This document shows positions 1 through 11,800 of a stretch of 64,000 nt of DNA, piece by piece. The DNA lies in contig CM043958.1 of NCBI GenBank assembly GCA_014529385.2, positions 157,892,793 to 157,956,792 of the forward strand, in the 5' to 3' direction. The stretch comes from Adiantum capillus-veneris. Its lineage: Eukaryota; Streptophyta; Polypodiopsida; Polypodiales; Pteridaceae. Every line of letters starts with the position of its first letter. Within the stretch, counting starts at the first letter, position 1. The position numbers and the translations under genes were made by a program. The notes beneath the pieces were generated by a model, which saw nothing but the letters and a program-made list of their open reading frames with translations, was not told the DNA's origin and made no database searches.

Positions 1-2180
1 GGCCCAAATTACTGGCTAATCTTTAGAAGTTAGAACATGGAAAACATTTTTTGGATGGAGGGATCTCCGAAAGACAATGCTAAGCTATCCAATTTTGGAG
101 TCCCCAAAAAATTGAACATCCTTAGAAATCTACATGGTATAGGCGTAGCAACTACAAAGCAAAGCAGAAAGCAAATTGAAACTACAATTTTCAATGCAAG
201 TGCATCTAGCGCATGAGTTTTGGTGCATTCTACAACATGGACACATCAATTGCAAAGCAAAGCATATAGCAAATTGGAAATGCGGATTTTGATGTAAATG
301 CATCTAACCCATCAATTTTGGTGCGTTGAAATGCTTTTGCATTACCATTAGAAACACCAGTAAAAGCATTGCAAATTCAAAATTTGCATGAAGATTTATA
401 GGCACCTAAAGGGTTACAATAGGAACCACTAGACAACAAATTTATGCATGAATTTAGTCAGAGCGTTTTGCCATCATCGAAGGTCAAACACAATGATAGG
501 TTTGTAAATGATCCTGCATCCATCGCCTGTAGTGTGCAATCACCTATGACTCTGGGGGATATATAGAAATGAATGCTGCTAGCATTGTCTGACACACATA
601 TTTCCTATGAACATTATGTAGATTGAGATGAAAATTTGTACCAAAAGAACTAACCAATCTTTAAGAGGCCTACATACCAGCTCATAGAATTATGCCCAAT
701 GCTGAGACCAGAAGAAGGGTTTATCTCTGAATAAAATATCTTTTATTTCCAATCTTCTAGAGTTGAATGTCATAACTTGATTGAATCCAAAAATTTGTCC
801 AAAGCCAAGTTATCATCCACCAAAAGTTTAGCTTTGACATGATGCCATGACAAGCACATATCATGACCAAGATGGACGTATTCTTTGGGTCTTGAACCCA
901 CAAAAGCTCAAGTCATAGGAGACCTATGAGATAGACATGATCAAGGGGAAGATAATGCAATTTATAGCCTATCCTGGGGAGACATATGTCATGTTTCATG
1001 GAGATACATAGGAAATTATGTAAAAGGTTTGCAGATGTCAAACATTGTCAAAGTAACACATAACATACTATCACAACGCCAAAAAAATGAGTTCAAGTTA
1101 GAGCCAAATGGCATTGCATCTTGCTCTTAAAGAAAAAATTAATGATCACCCTAGGAAGGGCCATCAAGTTCAACTCCTGTACCAAGAATCACAACATCAG
1201 TTAGAAGCCCTAGAGCCTCTAGCAAGACCTTTTCAAAGCAAACATTACTACTAAACTATATGGTTGTTAGAAGCTACCAATTGACACAGATTCCATCAAA
1301 ATTTGCTAGCAAATGCCTATATGAAGATTATTAAGGAAGGAATAAGGTTTTAGGTGACTTCTAAAAGTAAAAGTCAAAGGCTGATCAACCCAATTATGTT
1401 CAAGCAATTGCATGTAACCAAACTCGCATATGCATATGCATATTGAGATGCAAATTATAATGAATACCAACAAGTTCATGGCCTTCTACAAACCCTAATG
1501 GATGGCAAGTCTGAAGTCAAAGTTTGTGCAGAACATCAAGTTGCCAAAACACATTTCAGATGGCTCAAAATTGGTAGAAGCTAGAGCTCAAAAAGCAACT
1601 CAATGTCAAAACTAAAATCTCCTCCAAATAGGCTTTAATGTACACTGGATCTTTTAAAGTCAAATGGTACTCAAATGTAGGTAGATAATGTGCAACAATT
1701 GAAAGCAAAAGGTGCCATATCATAGGCTAAGTGATCCAATGTCTACTATAGCAAGTGATCAATGTAAGGAAGCTGCAAATAAAGTTCAACCAGAAAAACC
1801 ACACAACAAGAGAATATTGTGCATGAGTAAATCTTGAAAAGATCAAATCCTGAAAAGATCAAGTGCAGCATCCTTTGTCAAAGTGGAGATAAGTTGTTAA
1901 GGGAACTAAGCTAGATTCTTGTCTAGGTAAGAATCTCATATGTTTTTGCACGTGGCAAAAATGTGGCCAACGATAACTAGGTTATACTCTAAAATCATTA
2001 GCATGCCTGAAAACCAAACAAGCAGAATGCTGGAGAATCATTTCCACCACCATTCAAGTAGATTCACACATCCTCAAAGCCAAATTTCATGTCATGATAA
2101 TAAAGGATGTACTGACGACATTGCCTTAGGAATGCCACTAGCCCAAATAGTTTTAGAGATACAGAGTTAAAAAGAGATGC
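1..2180. other. Decayed repeat DNA, no gene recognised
   Basis: All frames are broken by stops and I recognise no protein domain here. The AT-rich texture resembles the spacer parts of the gypsy elements further right, and recognisable gypsy tail sequence starts downstream of about 2180, so this is probably the decayed upstream part of the same old element. That assignment is inference. Confidence 0.35.
155..332. repeat. Imperfect tandem duplication, 98-bp offset
   Basis: The stretch from 155 (CAAAGCAAAGCA) to about 236 recurs from 253 to about 332 with scattered substitutions. Both copies carry AAGCAAATTG, GTGCATCTA or ATGCATCTA, and TTTTGGTGC in the same order. It looks like an old local duplication in decayed repeat DNA, with no coding meaning seen. 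Confidence 0.6.
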
Positions 2181-3480
2181 AGTCTTCAAAGGCAACCAAG
2201 AATGAAGAGAACCAGAGATTTTCATCGATGAAAGACGACACAAGTTCATCGAGAACAACATACATGAAGACTGATACCAAGGTAGAGCCTATTGAAGATG
2301 TTTGAACTCCACCCATAGAGCCCCATATGAGCTTGAAATAGATTAGGTAGCAGTAAGTGTTGTTAACACAAAAGGTAGCAACCATGAAAGTTGTTGAAAA
2401 GGAAGTGCCATAGGTAAAGGAGATCGAGGCTATAGAAAACCAGGAAACAAACTACCAAAACAAAGCTGACAATGTCAAATTAACCAAGACACAAGTGGAG
2501 CTTCATGATGGAAGTTCGAGAGGAACAAAAAGTCTCAAACCACTTTTCCTAGAGATCAAGCTATTAATCTCCTTTTCAAGTGGTAATAAGCAATTGTTAC
2601 AAGTACTTCTAATGCTCGATTCAAAGTTTCAAGTGCCACAAAAATCATCAACATATCTTACAGACAAGGGTCAAGCTAAAGTGGACCTTCCAACAACTAT
2701 CTTAAAAGATGTAATGACATATGCCTGTACATCAAAGATCCCTAATGGGTCATTCCCCTCAAGTTTTAAATGTCTCAATCATTCGCTAAGCCAAACAAAG
2801 CCTCAATAGAACAACACAAGAAAACAAAGGTATTTCATCCTAAGTACTCATGAAAATAGGGGAAACTTAAGCAAGTGTTTGTCTTGAGTAGTCTTGTACA
2901 ACTTAGTGATCCCATGTGCATTGAAGATGAAAGATCAACACCAAAAGATAACCACATGGGATGGATAGCAAACATGAGTACTATAGAGATAATAGATAGG
3001 TATGGGTACCAAAACCAAATATCATAGCATATGAAGTGCAATCAAAACCCTCCCAAAGAAGAAGGCCAAACGAATATCAACCTTGACAACATTCTTAGGA
3101 CACCTAGGAAGAGGCAATACAAAAGATCAACACCTTGTGATGCCAAAACCTACCAGTATCCTCAAGAAGATAGAAATCAAGGTGGGTTCCAAAGAATCTT
3201 CTTCTTGCACAAGGATTCTACATTGGATATACAAAAATTTGGCTACCAATCATAAAAAACCAAGGGCACTTACAAACAAGTTGCATGAAGATCCGAGGAG
3301 CTCAGCAATAAACAAAGATCAACAAGGAAGTTACAAAGGCAATAAGAAGATTTGGATCCGTAGTCTTCCAGTGATCCTTGGTCATGAGCCAAGTGCCAAC
3401 AATCAAAAGGTTCACTATTACTCTTTGGTATAGTCAATCGGGTTGCTAAGTCGTGAAATGAGCAAAATGTTAGTCCCAAG
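2180..3480 (+). pseudogene. Decayed gypsy post-integrase tail (element D)
   Basis: This is an out-of-frame remnant of the polyprotein tail that follows integrase in the gypsy elements of this window. The clue is the tail motif QIW[IV]PK, which can still be read in several frames: a VWVPKP-like copy near 2995-3015, TKIWLPI near 3229-3255 and KKIWIRS near 3341-3360. The stretch at 2993 (AGGTATGGGTACCAAAA) closely matches the motif in element B near 43787. No intact domain survives. Stops and frameshifts occur every few dozen codons. The element lies on the plus strand, and its integrase and RT are not visible upstream. Confidence 0.5.
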
Positions 3481-4360
3481 CTTCAAGTCTTAATAAACTC
3501 TATGCTAAGATTCATAGTTATTAGGCTTACACTCAAGGCGGAAGAGTTGAGCTTATCTAAGTCATGTCGCTCATTCTAAAAAAGATGAGCATAGAGTCAA
3601 GGCTATTAATTTAGAAATGTGGAGTGGCATAAAGTCCTACAATCACAACACAATGAGAGTACATATCCTCAACAACAAAAACCCTTCTTAAAGGGGTGCC
3701 AACTTGTAAAGCCATGTCATATGATTTTATAGCTACACCTTCTTTATGAAGAAGTCCTAAAAAAATCTTTCTTGCACATCATATTATTTTCCATGCATTT
3801 ACCTGTATACATATAGGATGTCCCATCATTGGACATATGCATTAGACACTCTTCTTTCTTCTACCTATTCACCTTGAGTGGGCTTCGAAATTCAACAAGC
3901 AATACACTTCCCATATTGCTACTCTATTATCTGCTACCATCTTATTTCTATGTCCATCCACAAATAATCCCCTCGGTACTTTGTTAATATTTCCCATGCT
4001 ATTACTACTACACTAATGAGTGTCTTTGAAAATCACTTCTTTTTCAATGGGTTTTTTTCTCTTTGGTTATCCAGGTATGGAACGCTGACATAGATTCTCA
4101 ACTCTGTATTTCTTTTGTACATACTCTTAATAAATAATGAGCAACCTTGCCATTAGTCTGCTACAACAGACAATGCAACAACATCGACTCACACCACATA
4201 TCTCCACAAATTTGGACCTTCAAGATGCTTCAACGGAATAAACATGGTCAACAAATTCATCAACCAATGAAAACAATACGTCCGTTGACAACCAATCAAC
4301 AACTTTCCAACCTCCATAGACAATTCTCAACAGTGCCTACGGCCTGGCACAAAGTTCAAA
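3481..4360. other. No gene recognised
   Basis: AT-rich, stop-filled sequence between the decayed gypsy tail and a duplicated PPT-like signal. By position it would be the end of the tail region of element D. I see no motif in it. Confidence 0.3.
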
Positions 4361-4433
4361 GGGGAGAAGGTTAACTAAGGAGACATCAATGCTAAAATTG
4401 ATAGGGGAGAATGTTAACTAAGGAGACATCAAT
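4361..4433 (+). repeat. Duplicated polypurine tract plus TGTTAAC junction
   Basis: A 30-bp unit starting GGGGAGAA, followed by GGTTAAC or TGTTAAC and then TAAGGAGACATCAAT, occurs at 4361-4390 and again at 4404-4433. The arrangement of purine tract then TGTTAAC resembles the internal PPT of element B near 44386-44412, also followed by TGTTAACG. It is probably the end of the gypsy tail of element D, with the LTR-like or promoter-like stretch beginning at 4411. Confidence 0.45.
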
Positions 4434-5320
4434 CAACAGGATCCTGTTAAAAGTCCAAGTCTAGTGACTGCACATCACAAATGGATACAAAGGAGCATTA
4501 AAGATTGGGTGGAGTTACACATTTTTCCAACATGGGGAAGTATTGTAATTTCTCAGTTTATTCTTAGTCATTGTAATAATTATGATGCATTACAGGCTCA
4601 ATAAAAGTTCCAATTTGTAAAGAAGATGTCAAAAAGTGTGCCCTTAGTTAGCATGTATAGTAAATATGGAGCCTAAAGGCCCTGGGCACCCAGACATTAC
4701 ACATGTTAACCCTGAGCATAGAAGACAATATGAATAGAACTAGGGTTCTCAACCTCATTTGTTGAGAGGACCTCTAGTGAGAGCTCATGATTTTTATGTC
4801 TATGGAGTCCTTGAGCTTCTTCATGCACATGTGACTTGATTAATACTAATCAATGCTCTTAATTCTCTTTCACTATCCCTCACTCACTCTCTATTGATTA
4901 TCTTTGATGCCTTGATTACATACATCTTAATTAATTGATACTTAATTACTCTATAATCTTGTGTGATTTCCCTCTACTCTTTGTGTGTGCATGAAGATTT
5001 TATTAAAGCTTGGTTTCTTGGTAAGTCTATGTTGTGTGCTTGTGATTAGTGTATAGCATGATGGGATTAGTGATGGTGTGCATCATTGGAATCATTAGTG
5101 TGGTTGATTGTGTTGATTTAGTTGAGGAGAAGTGGAATTGGAGATTGCCAATCTTGTGGCTAAGCTCCTCCATATGCCAAGGTCACCTCATAGAATTGAC
5201 TATTTGTGTTGCCTCCATTAGCTCACTAATCTTGTGTGAGTGTTTCCACGTCCTAGCTGGGTAGCTCGTCACTTCAAATTGACATTTATATGTTGCTCAT
5301 TGGAGGTATGCTACGATGGA
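4434..5320. other. LTR-like or spacer DNA, no gene
   Basis: No coding potential was recognised. By position, after a PPT-like tract and TGTTAAC, this may be an LTR or the internal spacer of element D. No second copy exists in the window to test this. A donor-like TTGGTAAGTC lies near 5018-5027. Confidence 0.25.
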
Positions 5321-5329
5321 CGTTCAACA

Positions 5330-5545
5330 AGTTGCTTTCATAATCAAGGGCAATAAAAACATGGAGACACTTCTCCTCCTCTCATCTTCATCTTTGTTCT
5401 TTGAAAGGTTGAATTTGCCTTTGTCTCTGCTATTGTTGCTACTACTGTGGCATTTTTTCAATGGATGACCTTTGATGGTGCATTTGCTACAAAATTTGTT
5501 ATTCTAGCAATCTTTAGAAAAATACCTTAATTTGTCGTACTCGTA
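5330..5545 (-). pseudogene. Gag zinc-knuckle fragment (copia-like)
   Basis: On the minus strand the segment reads FCSKCTIKGHPLKKCHSS, a complete CX2CX4HX4C zinc knuckle followed by a serine/asparagine-rich and basic stretch. This is the nucleocapsid part of a retrotransposon gag, which binds RNA. Only the knuckle and some 40 flanking codons can be read before stops. Its orientation is opposite to the copia RT fragment on its right, so the two are separate remnants. Confidence 0.5.
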
Positions 5546-5834
5546 ACATATCTTGTTATTTATCCTAGTTGACGAAGATGCCGTCCTAGATGATAATGCA
5601 ATGAAATCTACTCCATTGATTGAATTTTTTTTGTTTTTTGTTTTTTTTCTTTTTCTATTAAAGCATTCATGACATGTTGCAAATAAGGTGTTGGGTTCCT
5701 TTATTCTAGCATTGTGACAATGTTTTTAGAATTTTTGGGAACAAGACTTAAGAAACAACCATGAGGGAGGCAACGTGCTTGTACATGTGCGTGTGGGAAG
5801 GGGAAGTAAAATAAAAGAGTAATTGGTGGAAATA

Positions 5835-6195
5835 CAACACTAGAAGGAGAGTGTTTGATGATGCACAAAATGCAAGATTTTGCTTAGTTGCAATGCAATT
5901 TGAGTATGATTATATCATGAAGAATGGCACATGGTCGTTTGTGTGACTTGCATCTTAGCAAAAGGCCATTGGTACAAAGTGGGTTTTAAGTTGAAATGTA
6001 AGCCTGATGGTAGTGTCTATCACTACAAGGCTAGAGTTGTGGCAAAAAGGTATGCTCAAAAAAGGAATTGATTTTGATGGGTTTTTTGGTCCAACTTATC
6101 ATACTACCATTCATAGCATTTGTGCATTGGCAGCTCGTATCGGTTGGAATGTACATGAGTTGGACTTAAAAGTTGCATTTTTGAATGGTGATTCT
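5835..6195 (+). pseudogene. Copia reverse transcriptase N-terminal fragment
   Basis: The translation contains the start of a Ty1/copia RT: an AIGTKWV block, then KGIDFDGFFGPTYHTTIHSICALAA, then VHELDLKVAFLNGD near 6150-6190. The sequence breaks off before the YVDD catalytic block, and at least two stops and a frameshift interrupt it. It resembles the RT of copia element G near 28750-28990, so it is probably an older, truncated member of the same family. The homology stops abruptly near 6195. Confidence 0.6.
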
Positions 6196-6590
6196 CTTGC
6201 TTGTCAAGGAGCTCAAAATCCTCTTGGGTGTTTTGTCTATCACAATTTGTAGCTCCCACAAGCATCAAAAAGTACATTTTATACTTGATTTTTAGCATTG
6301 GATTTTCTCTTGTTTTACACAATTTCTTGATGTGTTTGGATTTGTATAGTGTCTATCATTTTTATTTTTGATTATAAAGTCATAAAATTTATCCTCTTTT
6401 CTCGTGACTTAGTTTCTTCTTCTAAAGCACTAAAATTATTGTCATTTGCTTCCTCATGCAATGGCATGATTGATTGGAATCATAAAAGACTTCCTCTGGT
6501 TCAAAGACGTATCTTATGGAGATCTCATCCCTTATTCACATATATGGTACCTCATCTTTTTCATTCTCTGTTTCTTTACTATCGTCTGTC
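6196..6590. other. Unassigned DNA where the 5' LTR of copia G is expected
   Basis: Directly upstream of the copia PBS an LTR should end, but this stretch has no similarity by eye to the 3' LTR of the same element (30251-30650) or to the LTR of relative I (61226-61451). The LTR has been lost or replaced. No gene is seen. Confidence 0.45.
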
Positions 6591-6604
6591 TTTATCAGAG
6601 CAGG
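6591..6604 (+). other. Primer-binding site of copia G
   Basis: TATCAGAGCAGG matches the initiator-methionine tRNA binding site of Ty1/copia elements. The same site with its full TGG start follows the intact LTR of relative I at 61454. Here the bases before TATCAGAG have been altered along with the loss of the LTR. Confidence 0.6.
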
Positions 6605-6872
6605 TTGCATCCTCCCGAGCTTGGTCAGCAGCTCCAGCACACGCTTGCTCACTTACTCAGATTTTTCATTCGGGATCATTTCGGCCTTCGTTTCCACTAC
6701 ATGCAGTACTGCACATGCTATTTTGTCATTTTGTGCAAAAATTTTGTCAGTGCTATTTCCTGCATAACAGGTCCCAAATAGTCTTCTACGGTTTGTGCTA
6801 TATAGCATGTGTTGTTCTCGCTTTGTTTCTCCTCTTTTCGAGCAGTTTTTACATCAGGTATAGGCATTCGCC

Positions 6873-7907
6873 ATGGCCTACAACAACAGAGATGTGTTCA
6901 AGATGTTTTCTACTGAGGAAAGATTGGATAGGGATAATTACCCTATGTGGGCTTACATGATGCAACATGTTCTTGTGTCAAAGGGTGTTTGGGATATTAT
7001 GCAAGGCATTGATGTACGTCCTAGTTCTGAGGATGTAGGCGATGTTGAGGATGTTGCAGGTCTTGCTGCAAGGATTGTTGATGTTAGAGTTGTTTTGCCT
7101 ACAACAGAATAAGCTCATTGGGATGTAAAAGATGCACAAGCTCATGCATTGATTGTGTTGTTTGTGAAACGCACTATTACTCATCACATTCATTTGATGA
7201 AATTTGCAAAATAGGCTTGGGATATTCTGGTTTGTCTTTATGCACGTTGCAATGAGGCTAAACTTGCATTGATTCGTAAAGAGATGGAGTCGAAGATTAT
7301 GCATGAGGAAGATTATATGGACACTTTCCTTGTTGGTGTCAAGGACATCAATGAGCAACTTACTGCAGGTTAAGTCATTTTAGGCAGTTCCCTTGTGCAC
7401 ACTGTTCTTGATGCCTTGCCATATTCTTACCAAATTTTTGCTAGTACTTGGAGACTTATGACTCAAGGAAATCCTTCAGTTGTCAAGTTTGATGCATTAT
7501 GCACATTGCTATTGCAACAGCCGCTTTCCAAAAAAAACAGGACTAGATAACGTGCAGTTGAATAAGCCTTTATTGTTGCTCAAAGAAAAGGGGTAACAGT
7601 AATGCAACCACTTCTTATGGTTCTTCTACAAGTGGAAAATCATCTGTTCCTAATGCTTTTGTTGGCAGCAATTCGTTTGGAAATTCTAGTGATAAGGGCA
7701 AAAAGAATATGTGTTGACATTATTGTAAAGCTAATGATCACTTGATCAAGCAGTGTCCTAAATTGAAGGCCAAAGAAGCTAAGAAGAAAGAGGATGGCTC
7801 CACTACGAATGTTGGTTCCACTACATATGCAACTATTGTTCAGTCTTTTGTGAAAGAAGACTGTGATGCTGATGTTGATGTAGAATGGGCTTTTAGTGCA
7901 GAGTGTA
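6873..7907 (+). pseudogene. Copia G gag (5' part, disrupted)
   Basis: Gag forms the virus-like particle and carries the nucleic-acid-binding nucleocapsid. The frame opens with MAYNNRDVFKMFSTEERLD, then YPMWAYMMQHVLVSKGVWDIM, a typical copia gag N-terminus with its tryptophan pattern. The start is supported by relative I, which has the same leader and an ATG at the same place (61803). Several in-frame stops follow, the first after about 79 codons. Near 7709-7760 lies a damaged knuckle, HYCKANDHLIKQC, in which a TGA replaces an upstream residue. The frame is cut at 7907 by insertion of gypsy element A. Confidence 0.75.
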
Positions 7908-8842
7908 TGTTAAGGCAGTTACGCCGCTAGCGGAAGCTAAATAGCGAGAACTCAACCAACAACAGAATTTGTCAGACGAGGACGAAGCTTGACCCGCAGG
8001 CGCATGGAAACAACTAGGTGGGTGTCAAATCACCTACTCGACCTTCTAATGACAATCACTACTAAGGAAATCAAATCTAAGTTCTAAAATACGCAAGTGA
8101 CTGAAATCCGTACTACGAACGAATGCTATACGAAACAGGATCTAGAATCATCGAATCGATCTCAAACTCAAGGGGAAGTCTATGCACTAGGTAAGAACAA
8201 CACCCTAAGGACTTGAACTGCAAAATCAACCTATAACCACTCCGTGCGGTAAACGCGTATGAAGACAGGCCGAAAAATACAGGTGACCGAAACTTGACCC
8301 GATGGTACGAATGTGTAGCTCTACTCGTTGTGGTTCTATAGATATGCTGCACACTCTATTCCAACACACGAGTTAGAAGAAAACTCACACCGAAGCTCGT
8401 AGGAACTTACCACACGTAGAAGCCGATAGCGCGCACTCTTGGTATCTGTGCGTAGCTCTCACCGTTGCTAACACAATGGCGGTGTCGCTTCTCCAATGGC
8501 GGCCCCGTAGCTCGCGTAGCAAGAAGATAAGACTCTCTCTCTCTCTCTCTCTCTCAGACACAGTCACGGCGCTCAAAACTCACTTTGATTAATAATTGAA
8601 TCCCCCTTAGGTTACAAAACTTTGGCTTATATACCTCAGCCTTGGAGGTGAGAACATCTCTAATTATGTACATCAGCAGGTGAAATTACGTCGGGATTAC
8701 AGACTGGAAACTCAATTGAGTCCCATTACTTAGTGAATGGCTCAAATCAAAATTAATGTCGGAAAGACATTTATTACAATCAATGGTTACAAAATGATGG
8801 GTGTGAGCAAAAATGCGGGTGTGATCCTCTGCTGGCTCAACA
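7908..8842 (-). repeat. 3' LTR of element A
   Basis: Starts TGTTAAGGC and ends GGCTCAACA on the plus strand. The matching copy is 25999-26938. It contains a TATA box (minus strand, 8626-8634), a CT microsatellite near 8531-8555, and a perfect CCGCTAGCGG palindrome near the end that adjoins the PBS in the 5' copy. A half-site ACGCGTATGA of the internal palindrome occurs at 8253-8262. The PPT lies immediately outside, at 8843-8854. Confidence 0.95.
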
Positions 8843-8854
8843 CTCCCCCCCTCC
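8843..8854 (-). other. 3' polypurine tract of element A
   Basis: On the minus strand GGAGGGGGGGAG directly abuts the LTR start TGTTGAGCC. This is the expected RNase H-resistant primer for plus-strand synthesis. The same 12 bases recur at 14927-14938. Confidence 0.9.
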
Positions 8855-8891
8855 GCGTTCATGTCGTCCCTGACATGACTTTTAGGCTTGA

Positions 8892-11800
8892 TCAATAGAG
8901 TCCTGTCGTCTTGAGCATCTGCAATTGTGATTCGTAGCGTAGGTTGCCGATGGTCAAGGTTGGGCCGAATATTTTGCTTTCGTGAGTGAAAAAGCCGGTG
9001 TAGAAAGCTTCTTCGAATGTTTGCATGTGGAAGCTAGGCAAAAACATAATTCTTTGGTATAAGAGATGTAACACCTTTGGTGATGGCTGCAATGAAAGAT
9101 CATACATCATATCCGTCACTGTGTCGGCCGTCGATAGTAGACTCGAGGTCGTGGCTTTATCTGGCGCGAACACTTCAATGCATGCTAAGAGAGTCCTGCA
9201 GATTTTCTTTAGCATCTGAGACGAAAGGTCAGGAGAGCCAGTAAAGAGTTTGATGGTGCCCGTTAGGGTTTTCACCATATAGGCTTTACCTATTCTCTCT
9301 CCTGTCTTTGGTCCTGGCATCCTTGGGTAATTAAGCCAATTTGGCTTCTTTTCTGCAATCCTGCCATGCTCTTTCCAGCTTCTGACTCTTGGCACCGGGC
9401 AGAAGGTTGCATCCTCCCGAATCTCCTTTGGAGCCTCTACCAAGTAGATGAGGTAGGCTGGGTATTTGTTCAGCCAACCTTTCCTCCATCTAGGTTGAGA
9501 GTCTACAATCCTCTTTGATTGTTCATCCTTTGTGATGTCGCCTTCGTAAAGAGCGACATACTGCTCCTCCTCTATTCTCTTTTTCGTCTTTATCACTTCA
9601 AATTTCATTAGAGGGAAAGGCAGGCTTGGTTGCATCCACTCTTCATGGAGCACTTTTGTGTCTAAACCTTGAAGTCTAATGGAGATGAGGAGTCTCCTTT
9701 CCCATTCCATTTCCGCCTTGGCACTTTCATCTGTTGACTTTTCTATTTGGTCCTGGAGCCTTTGTTCTTCTTCTTCAGAGATTCCTGAAGTTGAGGCCAC
9801 TTCTTGAACTGGGGCTGAATCTTCAATTGTGGTTGCCTCTCCAGTTTCTGGTAGCTCTATGGCTGCTCCCCCTGCTTCTTCTTGTGGTGTCTCTGTTTCT
9901 CTTCTTTGTTGCTCTTGGAGGTCTTGGAGCTGTTTGTGGAGGGCCTCATTTTCTGTCCTTAGTGTTTGGTTTTCTGATGTGAGCCTCTCCTCTGCAGCCA
10001 ATGATCCCTCCGCCATGTGCAATCTTTGCACTTGCTCTAACCTCAGCTCTCTTTGCAGACTTCTTACCTGATCTTCCAGAGCTGGTACGAGGGCTCCCTC
10101 TTGTTCTGTTCCTGCTCTGCTAGCTCTAGGGGTGGTCCTGAGTCTCATGATTGATCTTTCTTGAAGTTCGACTCTTTCCCTTAGCTCAATGAGCTCATCC
10201 TTGGCTGCCTCCAACTCATCTTCTATTCGCTCCTTTGCTTCCTGTGAGCTTGTTACCTCTCTTGAAGCTTCGGCTAGTTGGAGTATCAAGCCGTCCCTCT
10301 CGTTTTCTGCGTCGTAGAGTGATGCTTTATGACTTTCAGATTCAGTCATAGCATTCTCTAACTTCTTCTGCAACTCTGCTTCCTTTTGTTTTGCTGTCTC
10401 AAGTGCTACTTCCTTTGCTCTGGATCTTTCTTTAATCTTGCTGAGCAGTTCATGCACCATGTGCATGTCTTTTTCATCTTCATCTGTCAACTTGACAGCT
10501 CTTTCTACCACCACCTCCAATGGCTTCGGCTCGTCCATTTTTTCTTCACTCTCCATTGTACCCTTTGTCTTTTCTTTCGTCCCTTTCCGATCATCTTGTT
10601 TCCGTAGGGATATCCCATAAACTGCCTCCAGGGCCTCTTCTTCACTGTATCCGATCGCTACCAGATCCTCATAATCATCTTTCTTTTGCTGAACTGGATC
10701 TATCTCCTTTTCCTTGGTCCCGGCCTCCGGCTTTTCCATAACTTCTGTTTCTATTTCTATTGTGGTTTCCTCCACAATAATTTCCATCTTCTTCGGGCTT
10801 GGTACAACAGTAAAAGAGGGCTGATTGTCTTCAGTCACCTTGGCTTTCCCTTTGTTTGCTTGCCCGTCTTTCTCTTGAGGTTCAGTAGACTCATTTACTT
10901 TCTTCTTCCCCTTGTCGTCCTTTTGCAGCTCAGCTTTTAAAATCTGTACTTCCTCTTCAGTATAAGGCTCTACAGGTTGCTGCTCCAGTATGGCCTCCGA
11001 CTCCTCATAAGCTCTAATATATTGATCATATTGATCAACATGTGGCCTGGCTGAGCTGGTTCCGACTTTACTGGGGTCTGGCACCCACATTTCTTCGAAG
11101 TCCCCCTTTAGAGCTCTTTTCGCTCTAAACTGCTCCACCAGCCTTTCCATTCTTGCGTATTTTTGACTTTTGGTTTGCTTGGGATCGGCCTTCTTCTTCA
11201 CTTTCTTCTTGAGCGGCTCGTCCACAGCCTCTTCAGGTTCTGAAACTATTTCTAGTTTTCGGCGTGCTCTTGTGGACGCCCTCTTGGATACTTCTTGCTG
11301 TTCTTCCTCCTCATCGGCTTCTCTAAGCCACTCATTCTGGGAGGGAATCTGTGGCCCTTGATCCCTAGCTCCAATAGCTTCATAAGCTATTCTTGTTAGG
11401 ATTTCTCCTCCTCCTATGTACTTTGGCTTCTGGTTGTGCATGGCGATTACTTGCTCGTGGATGTATTGAGCATAATTCACCTCTTTTGGCATGTTGCTCT
11501 TCAGTGCCCATGTGATGGTTGTCGCAATGGCATGGGGTGGTGTAGTATACTTCTGCGGTCTTTTACTGCACACATGGAAAAACTGGTTGTATAATCGGCA
11601 AAGGGTTGCCGCTCGTTGATCTGCCATATCTCCGTAGGTTGTATTTTGTTTCTTTGATCCATAGACCTCTATGGCCTCTCTTCTTTCTCTGACAGAACTC
11701 CCTTTGTTGTGCAGCTTCAATGCATCTGCAATGAGCTGTGGAGTGATCTGTACTTCAACTGTTTCTCCATCCATGGCTGTCAACGTGGCTTTCCCATCCT

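Noticed and set aside
6349-6960. 203-codon plus-strand frame as a host gene
   Set aside because: It crosses the copia PBS and leader and enters gag in another frame; no domain, and the composition is that of non-coding leader.
7908-8842. Separate genes on the minus strand within the LTRs (79 and 85 codons)
   Set aside because: The frames lie inside the LTR and differ between the two copies by the one-base indel.
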